Shown: piece by piece, positions 19,249 through 30,196 of the stretch | Layout of the letters: each line of letters begins with the position of its first letter | How positions within the stretch are numbered: position 1 is the first letter of the stretch | Origin: Lolliginicoccus suaedae | Lineage (GTDB): Bacteria > Actinomycetota > Actinomycetes > Mycobacteriales > Mycobacteriaceae | Reading direction: 5' to 3' | Assembly: GCF_008312885.1 (NCBI RefSeq) | Contig: NZ_VSSO01000002.1 | Location: 704,797 to 768,796 of the forward strand | DNA length: 64,000 nt | The notes under the pieces: generated by a model | What the model was told of the DNA's origin: nothing | Database searches by the model: none | What the model saw: the letters and a program-made list of their open reading frames with translations, nothing else | Position numbers and translations under genes: made by a program

Positions 19249-19662
19249 ATGATGGAGCCGATGAGCGAGGTTGATGCAGCCGACCAAGGAGCTGGCGGCC
19301 AACCGTTGTGGTGGCGGGTGTCGAGCTCTGTGTTCCTGGTTGGTGCGGGTGTGCTGGCGGGCTTATGGTCGCCGAGCGTGTGGGTAACCGCCGCGGTGCT
19401 GCTGGTCGAGGCGCGGTGCTGCTGGTCGAGGCACGGCGGTAGCGGGGGCGGGCGGTCCCCGCCCAGCCTCGCCAGTGTGCGAATTCCGCGCCAGTGTGCG
19501 AAGAACGACAGCAAATCGCGCTGGACCTGTCGTTTTTCGCACACTCGCGGTCGAGGCTGGCCCAAGCCGCGAGCCAGCCGGAACCCGCCCCGGCTACCCG
19601 ACCGAGTCGTGCAACTCGTCGATCTCGAGGTCGACGAGCAATTCCGCGGCGATGCGCTCTAG
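19249..19662 (+). CDS. Doubtful small membrane ORF interrupted by repeat copy 2
   Basis: After GAGGGAGG and an ATG pair, the frame encodes about 60 plausible residues with two hydrophobic stretches (VSSSVFLVGAGVLAGLW and VWVTAAVLLVEA). It then runs into a 20-bp tandem duplication and the 130-bp repeat, where the coding character is lost, and it ends inside the antisense ACT-domain gene. It may be the remnant of a small membrane protein truncated by the repeat. It may also be chance. Confidence 0.25.
   Translation: MMEPMSEVDAADQGAGGQPLWWRVSSSVFLVGAGVLAGLWSPSVWVTAAVLLVEARCCWSRHGGSGGGRSPPSLASVRIPRQCAKNDSKSRWTCRFSHTRGRGWPKPRASRNPPRLPDRVVQLVDLEVDEQFRGDAL
19405..19444 (+). repeat. 20-bp tandem duplication at the edge of repeat copy 2
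   Basis: The unit GGTGCTGCTGGTCGAGGCRC occurs twice head to tail just at the left border of the second 130-bp repeat. A duplicated edge of this kind can mark a slipped or recombination joint. It reads through as a local frame change in the small ORF that starts at 19249. Confidence 0.55.
19425..19554 (+). repeat. 130-bp direct repeat, copy 2, with long hairpin
   Basis: Same unit and same orientation as 17281-17410, including the hairpin (arms 19494-19511 and 19527-19544, 15-nt loop). The final 80 bp or so are identical. The copies are offset by 2144 bp and bracket the toxin-antitoxin pair and the DUF6226-like gene. The stop codon that ends glpD in copy 1 is conserved here too. Confidence 0.92.
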
Positions 19663-20130
19663 GTCGCCCCGGATGGCGGATGCTTCGATCTCGCGGGGCA
19701 GCCGCACCTCGAGGTGTGCCTCGAAGAGCATGCCGCCGGCCATGGGTGCCTCACGGGTGAGGGTGGTGATCTTGTCGATGCTCAGGCCACGGGAGCCAAG
19801 GGCGGAGGAGAGCTCGTGGACAATGCCTGGATGGTCGTTTCCGAGCACGCTGATCGCGAGATGCTGTGGCTTCTCCGCGGTGGTGGTGGGCGCGGCACCC
19901 TCGTGGACGGAGACATCGAGAAACCCGTCGAGCGCTCGTGTCGCGGCGATGAGTGCTTCGACCTGCTCGGAGGGGACGGTGACCACGAGGATCCCGGCGA
20001 ACTTTCCCGCGAGCTCAGTCATCTGGCTGCGTTCCCAGTTGCCGCCGTGGGCGGTGATGACGTTCGCGAGCGCGGAGACGAGGCCGGGGCGGTCATCGCC
20101 GATGATGGTCATGACGAGGTTTCGCTGCAC
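19594..20130 (-). CDS. Two-ACT-domain protein (GcvR-like)
   Basis: A 178-residue protein made of two ACT domains: LVMTIIGDDRPGLVSALANV (about 4-80) and LAISVLGNDHPGIVHELSSA (about 90-170). It has no DNA-binding domain. The family includes GcvR, which regulates the glycine-cleavage operon by binding GcvA and sensing glycine. In actinobacteria no GcvA partner is usual, so amino-acid sensing is all that can be inferred. The start codon at 20130 was taken from the ACT motif at residue 4. Confidence 0.82.
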   Translation of the reverse strand: MQRNLVMTIIGDDRPGLVSALANVITAHGGNWERSQMTELAGKFAGILVVTVPSEQVEALIAATRALDGFLDVSVHEGAAPTTTAEKPQHLAISVLGNDHPGIVHELSSALGSRGLSIDKITTLTREAPMAGGMLFEAHLEVRLPREIEASAIRGDLERIAAELLVDLEIDELHDSVG

Positions 20131-20308
20131 CCGCGAATGCTAGCAACAATGCGCGGTGGTTCGAGCGCTTCTCGGCGCATGCCCGAGCTCCGAGGGTGGC
20201 ATGCGGCCCGAGGAGCCAGGCCCGAGAAGAGCACGCATAGGCCTGGCAGCCGAGGCCTGCGCCCGGCGGTGCCACCCAGCAGCGGGCACTGTTGCCTGCG
20301 ATCCAGGG

Positions 20309-20815
20309 GTGGGTGACACTGGTCGGGTGCTGGGCGGAGACACGGGCGAGCTATCGCTGGTCAGGCGGGGCCTGTGGATCGGTTGCGCTCCCGAGCATGT
20401 GGACCCGGGCATGCCGAGGGAACTCCTCGGAGCTTATGCGCGCCACGGCATCCGTTCGGTCGTGGACCTGCGCGCCAACGCTGATGACAGCGCGTTCTGG
20501 GGTGCCGCGGGGATCGAGTACTTCAGCCATGGCATCGAGGACTCGGGCGCGCCCATTCCGTTCGATTGGTTCAGTACCGGCGTCGAGCACATCCTCGATC
20601 GCTGGGTCGGCCAGCGCCGGCATCTGTTGGTGCACTGCGAGCATGGTGCGCACCGCAGTCCCTCGCTGGTGTATGCGGTGCTTCTGGTGCTTGGCCATCG
20701 CCCGGCAGTGGCGGAGCACATCGTCCTGCGGGCGCGGCCCGGTGCGTTCCTGCGGTATTCCGATGATGCCGAGCGGTGGTTCGAGCGCTTCTCCGGCACG
20801 CGACCGCTGAGGTGA
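20309..20815 (+). CDS. Dual-specificity/tyrosine phosphatase-like protein
   Basis: A protein of about 168 residues with the Cys-based phosphatase loop HCEHGAHRSPS (CX5R), preceded by VVDLRANAD and a candidate general acid Asp in the GIEDSGAPIPFDWF loop. It could remove phosphate from Tyr/Ser/Thr residues or from phosphoinositide-like substrates. The start is uncertain: GTG 20309 and GTG 20327 are both in frame and neither has a clear ribosome site. The frame extends to 20156, but that upstream part looks non-coding. Convergent with the lipase gene, 12 bp apart. Confidence 0.75.
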   Translation: MGDTGRVLGGDTGELSLVRRGLWIGCAPEHVDPGMPRELLGAYARHGIRSVVDLRANADDSAFWGAAGIEYFSHGIEDSGAPIPFDWFSTGVEHILDRWVGQRRHLLVHCEHGAHRSPSLVYAVLLVLGHRPAVAEHIVLRARPGAFLRYSDDAERWFERFSGTRPLR

Positions 20816-20827
20816 CCGTCGAGGCGG

Positions 20828-22120
20828 CTAGCAGTTGCCGGTCACGGGGCGGTCGGCGATCCGGTCGTTGATGAAGGTGATGGATTCGGCGATGCCGGCG
20901 ACGTAGGGGAGGGCGTGGTTGACGGCGAGGCCGGGGAGGATGGGCGGCAGCGGGTTATCGGTGAGCTGCACGGTGGCGCCGCGTGAGCACCAGTCGGCGG
21001 CGAGCTGGCGGACCTGCCCGGCGGGGATGATGTCGTCGGCGGTGCCGATCTGCAGGAGCACGGGGGCGCTGGGCGTGAGGCTGCCGAGCTTCTGGTCCTC
21101 GAGGATCCCAGTGACAAGGCCGTAGCGGTCGAGGACGGCGGAGAGGGGTTCTCCGCTGCGGGTGAAGCTGCTGGTCTGCTGGAACCCGTAGGTCAGCGCG
21201 GTCTCGGCGACGCATTGGCCGGCCACGTCGCGGAGCATGGTGGTGCCGCGCTCGTTGAGCTCGGTCTCGAGGATGGGGGTGACGTCGGGGTAGGTCTCGG
21301 TGATGCCGTTGATGGCGTAGCCGATGGCTCCGGTGAGGATGGTGCCGTCGATGCCTTGGAGGACGGCGGCGAGGTCCGAGGGTGGTGCTCCGGCGTAGGT
21401 GCCCTTGAGGTCGAGCTCGGGAGCGTAGGTGGTATGCAGCTCGGCGGCCGAGGCGGCGGCGGATCCGCCCTGGGAGTAGCCCCACAGCGCGACGGGGCCG
21501 TTGTTGGTGATGCGGGTGCCGGGGAGCTGCTGGGCCGCTCGGGCCGCGTCGAGTACGGCGTGGCCCTGGGCGAGGCGGTTGACATAGGTGTGGTGGCCGG
21601 GCGTGCCGAGTCCTTGGTAGTCAGTGACGACGACGGCGATGCCCTGGGCGAGCATGGCGGTGATGAAGGGGATCTCGTACTCGCCGCGCAGGTCGAGCGG
21701 CGGGGTGTACTGGATGAGCTGGCTGGCGAGCTTGGAGGGCGCGCATTGGTCGCCCTGTCCCTGGGTGCCGGGGGCGAGGCTGACGAGGGGGCGCTGGCCC
21801 GGGCCGTTCCAGGGCACGGCGGGGTCGAGGTAGGTGCCCGTGACGGCGGTGGGTTGCCCGTTGCCGTCGGTGCTGCTGTACATGATGCGGGTGCCCGCGG
21901 CGGGCAGGATGCCGTCGGGCGTGGGGATCTCGAGCAGGAGGGTGAGCGGCTCGGCCTTGAGGATGGCGCCGGGGCTGGTGGAGCTGGTCTCGGCAGGTGG
22001 TGCGTAGAACTCTGGCGACTGGGCCTGCGCGGTGGTGGCGACGCTAATAGTCGTCGCGATGGTGGTGAGCGCGGTGAGCGCGATGGCGCCCCAAAGCTTC
22101 GATGTGGTGATCCCCGGCAT
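20828..22120 (-). CDS. Secreted LIP-family lipase/esterase
   Basis: This 430-residue secreted alpha/beta-hydrolase starts with a Sec signal (hydrophobic about 10-33, cleavage near AQAQS). It carries the nucleophile elbow GYSQGGSAAA, a catalytic Asp candidate in IGTADDIIPAGQV, and the last His in VNHALPYV. This is the secretory-lipase (LIP) family found in Nocardia, Rhodococcus and Candida. It should release fatty acids outside the cell. Cysteines in the mature part are paired in number, as expected for an exported enzyme. Confidence 0.88.
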   Translation of the reverse strand: MPGITTSKLWGAIALTALTTIATTISVATTAQAQSPEFYAPPAETSSTSPGAILKAEPLTLLLEIPTPDGILPAAGTRIMYSSTDGNGQPTAVTGTYLDPAVPWNGPGQRPLVSLAPGTQGQGDQCAPSKLASQLIQYTPPLDLRGEYEIPFITAMLAQGIAVVVTDYQGLGTPGHHTYVNRLAQGHAVLDAARAAQQLPGTRITNNGPVALWGYSQGGSAAASAAELHTTYAPELDLKGTYAGAPPSDLAAVLQGIDGTILTGAIGYAINGITETYPDVTPILETELNERGTTMLRDVAGQCVAETALTYGFQQTSSFTRSGEPLSAVLDRYGLVTGILEDQKLGSLTPSAPVLLQIGTADDIIPAGQVRQLAADWCSRGATVQLTDNPLPPILPGLAVNHALPYVAGIAESITFINDRIADRPVTGNC

Positions 22121-22172
22121 TAACGCAGTGTAGGCGACGGGGGTCGTTGCCGTATCGAGACCTTTGATCTTG

Positions 22173-22784
22173 CTAGATCTTGCTGATGGCGAACTTCATG
22201 TAGCCGGGGTACCGCAAGGGGTGCAGGGGATTGCGCCGACGCTGCAGCTCCACGGCCCGCACATGCTGCAGGCGCGCGAGCGAATCACGATTGCGGGAAA
22301 GCCGTGGCACCAGGCCGGAGGACTTGGTCTCCTTGCCCACCTCGTTGAGGCATTCGCGGGCGGCGTGGAGGCGACGGCGGATGCGGCGGTCCCGGACGGT
22401 GCGCGCGAGGATCTGCAGCTCCTGCTGCACGGCGCGGAGGATCTCCGCATCGCTCGCGGTGAGCACGGGCGGCTCGGGCTCGGGAGCGGGGCGGGGCGTC
22501 AATGTGTGCGAGGCATGCGCGATGGCGTTGCGCGCCGGGGTGAGCGCGCCCTTCGCGGTCTTGCCGAGGTGCCCGGGAACCGAGGCCACCGACCTCAGTG
22601 CATCGGGAACCCGACCGCCGCTGGCTGCCGGATCGTCGACGCTGGCCGCGAGCGGCTCGGGCTGGGCGGCGGTGTGGTGGTTGCTCCCGCCGAGAGCGAG
22701 GGGAAGCGGCAGCCGCAGCCGCACGCGCGATGTTCTCGCTACCGGCTGGTCCGGTGCGGAGTCCTTGTCGCGCTCGTTGCTCAC
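22173..22784 (-). CDS. Uncharacterised basic protein
   Basis: About 203 residues from a GTG at 22784. The N-terminal two thirds are proline- and alanine-rich and probably disordered. The C-terminal part has an acidic helix (SDAEILRAVQQELQILARTV) followed by a strongly Arg-rich segment (RDRRIRRRLHAARECLNEV and LQRRRNPLHPLR) and ends in KFAISKI. I do not recognise a family. The charge pattern would suit nucleic-acid or ribosome binding. A longer in-frame start at 22880 exists but adds atypical sequence. Confidence 0.55.
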   Translation of the reverse strand: MSNERDKDSAPDQPVARTSRVRLRLPLPLALGGSNHHTAAQPEPLAASVDDPAASGGRVPDALRSVASVPGHLGKTAKGALTPARNAIAHASHTLTPRPAPEPEPPVLTASDAEILRAVQQELQILARTVRDRRIRRRLHAARECLNEVGKETKSSGLVPRLSRNRDSLARLQHVRAVELQRRRNPLHPLRYPGYMKFAISKI

Positions 22785-22876
22785 GATCGCTACTCTACCG
22801 CTTCCGGCACGCGGGGATGGGTGCCCTGGACGAGCTGACTGGGTAATCGTTCGCCTCGTGAACGGTACTTGCACGG

Positions 22877-24252
<1,376 letters not shown>

Positions 24253-24294
24253 CTACCCGCGGCATGGGCCGCGCGGCCTGCTCGGCCGCCAAGA

Positions 24295-24660
24295 TCACAT
24301 CGGTTCCGCGAGCTCGAGGCCGAGCCCGCCGCGCGCGAAGCGCAGCACCGATGCGCGCGCGGTAGCGATGGCCTCCTCGGTGCCGTCGGAGCCCCATGAC
24401 TCGAGGCGTGCCGCGCCGCCCTCGCGCACGGGCGGGTCCACCGGCTCGACGATGATCTCGCCCAGCATCTCGCCCGTGGTGGGCTCGCAGACGGCCCAGG
24501 TGAGCCGCTGCTCGGTGGCCCAGTCGCTGGTGCAGCGGGCGACATAGGCGGCGGGGTCGGCGATTCCGTGGCCGAGCAGGGCGGCGGAATCGTTGACGCG
24601 CTCGTCGTGGCGCAGGGCGCGCAAGTACCACTGGCCGGCGTTGATCTCGACAGGTTCCAT
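24295..24660 (-). CDS. Short GNAT-like protein
   Basis: A 121-residue protein that begins WYLRALRHDERVND and continues with LTWAVCEPTTGEMLGEIIVEPVD. This fits strands 1-4 of a GNAT acetyltransferase of the RimJ/RimL type. The acetyl-CoA loop region is weak (GTEEAIATARASVLRFARGG) and the usual C-terminal half is missing, so it is shorter than typical enzymes and may be inactive or a binding protein. It lies 5 bp behind the DUF1707 gene and is probably co-transcribed. Confidence 0.6.
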   Translation of the reverse strand: MEPVEINAGQWYLRALRHDERVNDSAALLGHGIADPAAYVARCTSDWATEQRLTWAVCEPTTGEMLGEIIVEPVDPPVREGGAARLESWGSDGTEEAIATARASVLRFARGGLGLELAEPM

Positions 24661-24665
24661 GGCCC

Positions 24666-25088
24666 CTAGTCTCCCTTGTCCTTGTCGTCGTCCTCGTCAC
24701 CGGCGTACAGGACGATGCCCATCACCGGGATCAGCAGGAACAGCAGCCAGTCGTTGGGGAAGTCGACGATGATGAACAGGGCGAGCGTCACGAACGGCGT
24801 GAGCGCCATGATGGTGTCGCGGGGGAGCCGCTGCCGCAGCGGCGTGCCTTCCTGCTGCTGGCCAGGCACCGCGGGCGCGGTGGATGCGGTGCCGAGCGCG
24901 GGCAGGTCCTGGAACAGGGGCTCGAGCTCGGCCCGGGTGATGGCCGCGATGGCACGTGCGGTCCGCTCGTCGAACTCGTGCAGCGTGAGCCTGCCCGCGC
25001 TGAAATGCTCGTTGAGCGCATCGAGGGCAGCTTGCCGCTCGGCATGCCCGATGCGCACGTCTGGACGCCTATCCGGAGAATCCCCCAT
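24666..25088 (-). CDS. DUF1707 membrane protein
   Basis: 140 residues. The N-terminal DUF1707 domain reads RIGHAERQAALDALNEHFSA and GRLTLHEFDERTARAIAAIT, a short amphipathic module common in actinobacteria. It is followed by a linker and two membrane spans (about 95-108 and 112-128) and an acidic, lysine-rich tail DEDDDKDKGD. Function unknown; the domain resembles SHOCT-type oligomerisation modules. Confidence 0.82.
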   Translation of the reverse strand: MGDSPDRRPDVRIGHAERQAALDALNEHFSAGRLTLHEFDERTARAIAAITRAELEPLFQDLPALGTASTAPAVPGQQQEGTPLRQRLPRDTIMALTPFVTLALFIIVDFPNDWLLFLLIPVMGIVLYAGDEDDDKDKGD

Positions 25089-25143
25089 GCCGCCGAGTGT
25101 ATCGGTGGGATGGGGGATCCGTGGACCGTGGGGCTGGCTCGTG

Positions 25144-26925
25144 CTACTTGAGCTCGAACAAGACGGTGCCCTGCGTGACCGCGGTGCCGGGGCTGACCTC
25201 GAGGCCGGTGACGGTGCCGCTCTTGTGCGCGGTGACCGGGTTCTCCATCTTCATCGCCTCGAGAACCACCACGAGCTCGCCCTCCGCGATCTCCTGGCCT
25301 TCCTCGACCGCGACCTTCACCACGGTGCCCTGCATGGGGGCGACGACGGCATCGCCGGATGCTCCAGCGCCACCGGCCGCGCCGCGCGCGCGTGCCTTCG
25401 GCTTCTTGCGGGCGCCGCCATTGCTGCTCGCGGCGACGGAGAAGTCACCGGGCAGCGAGACCTCGAGGCGCTTGCCGCCGACCTCGACGACCAGCTTCTG
25501 CCGTGGCAGAGCCTCCTCCTCGGCGGCCAGCCCGCCGGCGAATGGCTCGACGTTGTTGTCCCACTCGGTCTCGATCCAGCGGGTGTGCACATCGAAGCCG
25601 TTGGCGTCACCGATGAAAGCGGGATCCTCGATGACGGCGCGGTGGAACGGGATCACCGTGGCCATGCCGTCGACGATGAACTCGGCGAGGGCGCGTCGGG
25701 ACCGCTCGAGAGCCTCCTGGCGGGTGGCACCGGTGACGATGAGCTTGGCGAGCATCGAGTCGAACTGCCCGCCGATGATGCTGCCTGCCTCCACGCCCGA
25801 GTCGACGCGCACGCCGGGGCCGGACGGCACCTGGTAGGTGGTGATCGCGCCGGGGGCGGGCAGGAAGTTGCGGGCGGCGTCCTCGCCGTTGATGCGGAAC
25901 TCGAACGAGTGGCCGCGCGGCTTGGGATCCTCTTTGAGGTCGAGGACCTGGCCCTCGGCGATGCGGAACTGCTCGCGCACGAGGTCGATGCCGGAGGTCT
26001 CCTCGGTGACCGGGTGCTCCACCTGCAGGCGCGTGTTGACCTCGAGGAACGAGATCAGCCCGTCCTGGCCGACGAGGTACTCGACGGTGCCCGCGCCGTG
26101 GTAGTGCGCCTCCCGGCAGATGGCCTTCGCGGAGCTGTGGATCTCATCGCGCTGGGCATCGGAGAGGAACGGGGCGGGTGCTTCCTCGACGAGCTTCTGG
26201 AAGCGGCGCTGCAGCGAGCAATCACGCGTGCCAACGACCACGACGTTGCCGTGCTTGTCGGCGATCACCTGCGCCTCGACGTGGCGGGGCTTGTCGAGGT
26301 AGCGCTCCACGAAGCACTCGCCGCGGCCGAACGCCGAGACGGCCTCGCGGGTGGCGGAGTCGAACAGCTCGGGGATCTCCTCCATGGTGCGGGCGACCTT
26401 CATCCCGCGGCCGCCACCACCGAATGCTGCCTTGATCGCGATGGGCAGGCCGTGCTCCTTGGCGAAGTCCACGACCTCGTCCGCGTTCGCGGCGGGGTCG
26501 GCGGTGCCGGGCACGAGCGGGGCACCGGCGCGCATCGCGATGTGGCGAGCGGTGACCTTGTCGCCGAGGTCGCGGATGGACTGCGGGTCCGGGCCGATCC
26601 AGATCAGCCCGGCGTCGATCACGGCCTGCGCGAAATCACCGTTCTCGGAGAGGAACCCGTAGCCGGGGTGGATCGCGTTCGCGCCGGACTGGCGGGCGGC
26701 GTCGATCACCTTGTCGAAGACGAGGTAGGACTCCGCGGAGGTCTGGCCGCCAAGGGCGTAGGCCTCATCGGCGAGCCGCACGAATGGAGCGTTGGCATCG
26801 GGCTCGGCGTACACGGCGACGCTCGCGATGCCCGCGTCCCGGGCTCCACGGATCACCCGCACCGCAATCTCGCCACGGTTGGCAACGAGGACCTTGGTGA
26901 TGCGTGCAGTCGTCTCGCTGGGCAC
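25144..26925 (-). CDS. accA3: Acyl-CoA carboxylase alpha subunit (biotin carboxylase + BCCP)
   Basis: A 593-residue fusion of biotin carboxylase (ATP-grasp, about 1-450; [25 protein letters not shown]) with a C-terminal biotin carrier domain (about 520-593; EAMKM with K559 as the biotinylated lysine). It carboxylates biotin with bicarbonate and ATP and serves several carboxyltransferase subunits, here AccD5. The linker at 480-515 is Ala/Gly/Lys-rich. The GTG at 26925 has GGAGGGT in front. The position after sufE and sseA matches Rv3283-Rv3285. BirA, encoded in this window, should attach the biotin. Confidence 0.96.
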   Translation of the reverse strand: MPSETTARITKVLVANRGEIAVRVIRGARDAGIASVAVYAEPDANAPFVRLADEAYALGGQTSAESYLVFDKVIDAARQSGANAIHPGYGFLSENGDFAQAVIDAGLIWIGPDPQSIRDLGDKVTARHIAMRAGAPLVPGTADPAANADEVVDFAKEHGLPIAIKAAFGGGGRGMKVARTMEEIPELFDSATREAVSAFGRGECFVERYLDKPRHVEAQVIADKHGNVVVVGTRDCSLQRRFQKLVEEAPAPFLSDAQRDEIHSSAKAICREAHYHGAGTVEYLVGQDGLISFLEVNTRLQVEHPVTEETSGIDLVREQFRIAEGQVLDLKEDPKPRGHSFEFRINGEDAARNFLPAPGAITTYQVPSGPGVRVDSGVEAGSIIGGQFDSMLAKLIVTGATRQEALERSRRALAEFIVDGMATVIPFHRAVIEDPAFIGDANGFDVHTRWIETEWDNNVEPFAGGLAAEEEALPRQKLVVEVGGKRLEVSLPGDFSVAASSNGGARKKPKARARGAAGGAGASGDAVVAPMQGTVVKVAVEEGQEIAEGELVVVLEAMKMENPVTAHKSGTVTGLEVSPGTAVTQGTVLFELK

Positions 26926-27064
26926 TGACCCTCCTGGGTTCAACAAGGTTGCTCACCGGGGGCCGGCACGGTCGTGCGACACCCCCCGGGAACAACGGAT
27001 CGAGGTTGCGTCGGTGATGAGTCTAGGCAGTCGGTGCCGGTATGTGTGAGCCGGCTGCCGATCT

Positions 27065-27084
27065 GGGGATAACTCGTTACCCCC
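27065..27084. promoter_or_regulatory. Inverted repeat upstream of accA3
   Basis: GGGGATAACTCGTTACCCC has arms GGGG-TAAC and GTTA-CCCC with one extra A on the left. It lies 140 bp upstream of the accA3 start in a 248-bp gap that otherwise shows nothing clear. It could bind a regulator of lipid synthesis; no specific protein is claimed. Confidence 0.35.
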
Positions 27085-27173
27085 GACTCTCGCAGAACCA
27101 GGGGCGCAACGGAGTGACCGACGCGACAGAATATCCGTGGAAATCCTGTGCGCGCCGGTCTGGACCTGCTGCG

Positions 27174-27595
27174 TCAGCTCTCGCGGACGCGACGCTTCAC
27201 TCGCGTGAGCATGGCTGACATGCCGCGCAGCCGCAGCGGGCTGACGATCGACTCGAGACCGAGCTGGAGATAGAAATCATCGGGCACGCCGAGGATCTCG
27301 TCGGCGCTCAGCCCATCGAGCCCCTGATGGAGGATCGATGCGAACCCGCGCGTGGTGGGTGCCTCGCGCGGCGCGCTGAAGTGCAGCACCACCGCGGACC
27401 TATCGGTGGCATCGACGGACAGGAACAGCGGCGACTGGCACTCCGGCACCGGTTCCATCGCCGCCTCCTCCAGCTCGGGCGGCAGCGGCGGCAGCTCGCG
27501 GCTGAACTCGAGCAGCAGCTGCACCCGCTCCTCGCCCTCCATGGCCTGGAAGTCGTCGATGATCTCCTGCAACGACTCGGGAACCGCAGCGCTGG

Positions 27596-27599
<4 letters not shown>
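27174..27599 (-). CDS. sufE: SufE family sulfur acceptor
   Basis: The 141-residue SufE domain shows [20 protein letters not shown] at the start and the persulfide-accepting C54 in [12 protein letters not shown]. SufE takes sulfur from a cysteine desulfurase for Fe-S assembly. In this order (sseA-sufE-accA3, as in Rv3283-Rv3285) it may work with the rhodanese encoded just upstream, whose stop it overlaps as ATGA. A longer in-frame start at 27674 would lie inside sseA and is rejected. Confidence 0.88.
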
Positions 27600-28492
<893 letters not shown>

Positions 28493-28626
28493 GGTGTCAG
28501 CTCCTTTTGAATGCCCGTGGAAATGTTGTCACCTCAACGGTAGCTGTTTCCGCGCGCGGCGACGATCACCTCATCCGCATCGCTGCCTGCCTAGCAGTGA
28601 GGAGCGTCACACTTTCGGTGGTGATG

Positions 28627-29532
28627 CTAGAGCCGCAGCAACCGGTCCATCTCGATGAGGATCTCCAGGGCCGTGTACACCGAGCCGTAGGTTACATCCC
28701 CGGTGATGACGAGACGTCCATCACGGACAGCGGGCACCATGCCGAGCACCTCATCGCCGGCCAGGGCCGTCGCATCCAGGCCAGGCTCATTGGTGATCAC
28801 TAGCAGCCGGGCCGCGTCCCCGAGCAGCCTGCCAGCCTCGGGCCCGAGCTGCTCTCCCGCCGCGGACGTGAAGCGCAGCACCGGCACGTCCAGATCAGCG
28901 AGCACGGTGGACGGCACGCCCGGCGGATGACTGAGATCGCCGACCTGGCCTGGAACGCGAAGGTCGAGGACGGCCACCGGCTCCGTCATCTCCGCCGTCC
29001 CGTGCCGCTCCCGGACTCGTTGCAGCCGTTCCTCGTACCGGTCCAGCGCATCGCGCGCGGCCTGCTCGGCGCCCAGCCACCCCGCGACGGCCCGCAGGTT
29101 CTCCGGCCACGGGGCGGCGGGGTCGATCGGCAGCACCGGCGCCACATCGGTCAGTCCCGGCGCGAGCCAGTACTGGTCCTCGACGCTCGTCGACAGGATG
29201 AGATCAGGCCCGAGCTCCCGGATCTCCGCCACGTCCACCGGCGATGCCAGCCGCTTTACCCCGCCACCGAGCGGCACCCACGGCTGCACCGACCGCGACG
29301 TGTAGCCCACGAGGGGGAGACCGAGCGCGAGCGCGATCTCGAGATCCTGGCGCGCATCGATCGCCACGACGCGCTGCGGCGCGGCCGGCACCTCCACCTC
29401 GCCAAGGGGCGTGGATACTGTCCGGCCAGGTGCGGTCGCGTCCCCGGCGGTGCCGTCATCGCCGTTGCCCGAGCATCCCGCGAGCAGGACCGAGGTAGCG
29501 GCGAGGGCGAGGAAATCACGGCGCGTGGGCAT
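28627..29532 (-). CDS. FecB-type ABC substrate-binding lipoprotein with Tat-like signal
   Basis: This 301-residue binding protein of the periplasmic BtuF/FecB fold begins MPTRRDFLALAA, a twin-arginine motif, and reaches the lipobox LAGC at about residue 20. Export by Tat and lipidation are therefore likely. LGLPLVGYTSRSVQPW and GPDLILSTS are typical of iron-siderophore or cobalamin binders. No permease or ATPase gene is adjacent, so it must share a transporter elsewhere. It starts 4 bp after maf. In M. tuberculosis maf and sseA are direct neighbours, so this gene is an insertion in the conserved order. Confidence 0.85.
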   Translation of the reverse strand: MPTRRDFLALAATSVLLAGCSGNGDDGTAGDATAPGRTVSTPLGEVEVPAAPQRVVAIDARQDLEIALALGLPLVGYTSRSVQPWVPLGGGVKRLASPVDVAEIRELGPDLILSTSVEDQYWLAPGLTDVAPVLPIDPAAPWPENLRAVAGWLGAEQAARDALDRYEERLQRVRERHGTAEMTEPVAVLDLRVPGQVGDLSHPPGVPSTVLADLDVPVLRFTSAAGEQLGPEAGRLLGDAARLLVITNEPGLDATALAGDEVLGMVPAVRDGRLVITGDVTYGSVYTALEILIEMDRLLRL

Positions 29533-29536
29533 GCGG

Positions 29537-30196
29537 CTAGCCCCACAGGTCCGAGACGGTGACCCCGACCTTGCCGAGCAGCTCCCGCACCAGGGGGAGA
29601 CCGATGCCGATGACCGACGAGGGATCGCCCTCGATGCGGTCGATGAACCAGCCGCCGAGCCCATCGAGGGTGAACGCCCCCGCCACCTCCAGGGGCTCGC
29701 CGGTAGCGAGGTACGCCTCGAGATCCTGCTCGGATGGGGTGCCGAAGTGCACGCGCGTGGTCGAGCACCCCGTCGCCTCATCGACGATGGCGCCATCGCG
29801 GACGCGCACCACGCAATGACCGGTCAGCAGATCGCCCGTGGTTCCCATCATCGTCTTCCACCGCTCCCGCGCCACCTCCGGAGACAGTGGCTTGCCCTGC
29901 AGCTCCCCGGCGATGTGCAGCATGGAGTCGCAGCCGATCACCACGCAATCGAGAACGTCCGCGGCTCCCGCCCAGCACACTCCATCAAGGTCGGGGACGA
30001 TGTCGTTGGCCACCGAGTGCGCCTTGGCCTGGGCGAGGCGGATCACCGTCTCCTCGGGGCCCGCTCCCGGCCCGAGGCTGTCGATGATCGACTCCTCGTC
30101 CACGCCGGAGACCTGGACGAGCGGCTCGACGCCGGCGGACCGCAGCACCGCGAGCCGCGCGGGGGACGCGGAGCCGAGCACGAGGCGGGTGGTCAC
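29537..30196 (-). CDS. maf: Maf-like nucleoside triphosphate pyrophosphatase
   Basis: A 219-residue protein starting [19 protein letters not shown], the Maf phosphate-binding motif. Other conserved segments are VIGCDSMLHIAGELQGKP and GGWFIDRIEGDPSSVIGI near the C-terminus. The family hydrolyses dTTP, UTP or modified NTPs to keep them out of nucleic acids. The GTG start overlaps the accE5 stop as GTGA, so it is in the accD5-accE5-maf operon, as in M. tuberculosis. An insertion around residues 70-80 (PDLDGVCWAGAADVLD) lengthens it slightly. Confidence 0.92.
   Translation of the reverse strand: MTTRLVLGSASPARLAVLRSAGVEPLVQVSGVDEESIIDSLGPGAGPEETVIRLAQAKAHSVANDIVPDLDGVCWAGAADVLDCVVIGCDSMLHIAGELQGKPLSPEVARERWKTMMGTTGDLLTGHCVVRVRDGAIVDEATGCSTTRVHFGTPSEQDLEAYLATGEPLEVAGAFTLDGLGGWFIDRIEGDPSSVIGIGLPLVRELLGKVGVTVSDLWG

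Noticed and set aside
17281..19554. Repeat-bound island considered as an insertion sequence
   Set aside because: The 130-bp ends are direct, not inverted, and no transposase or integrase frame is present.
24676..26928. 750-codon plus-strand frame opposite accA3
   Set aside because: Antisense of the carboxylase gene; no motif and no start signal.
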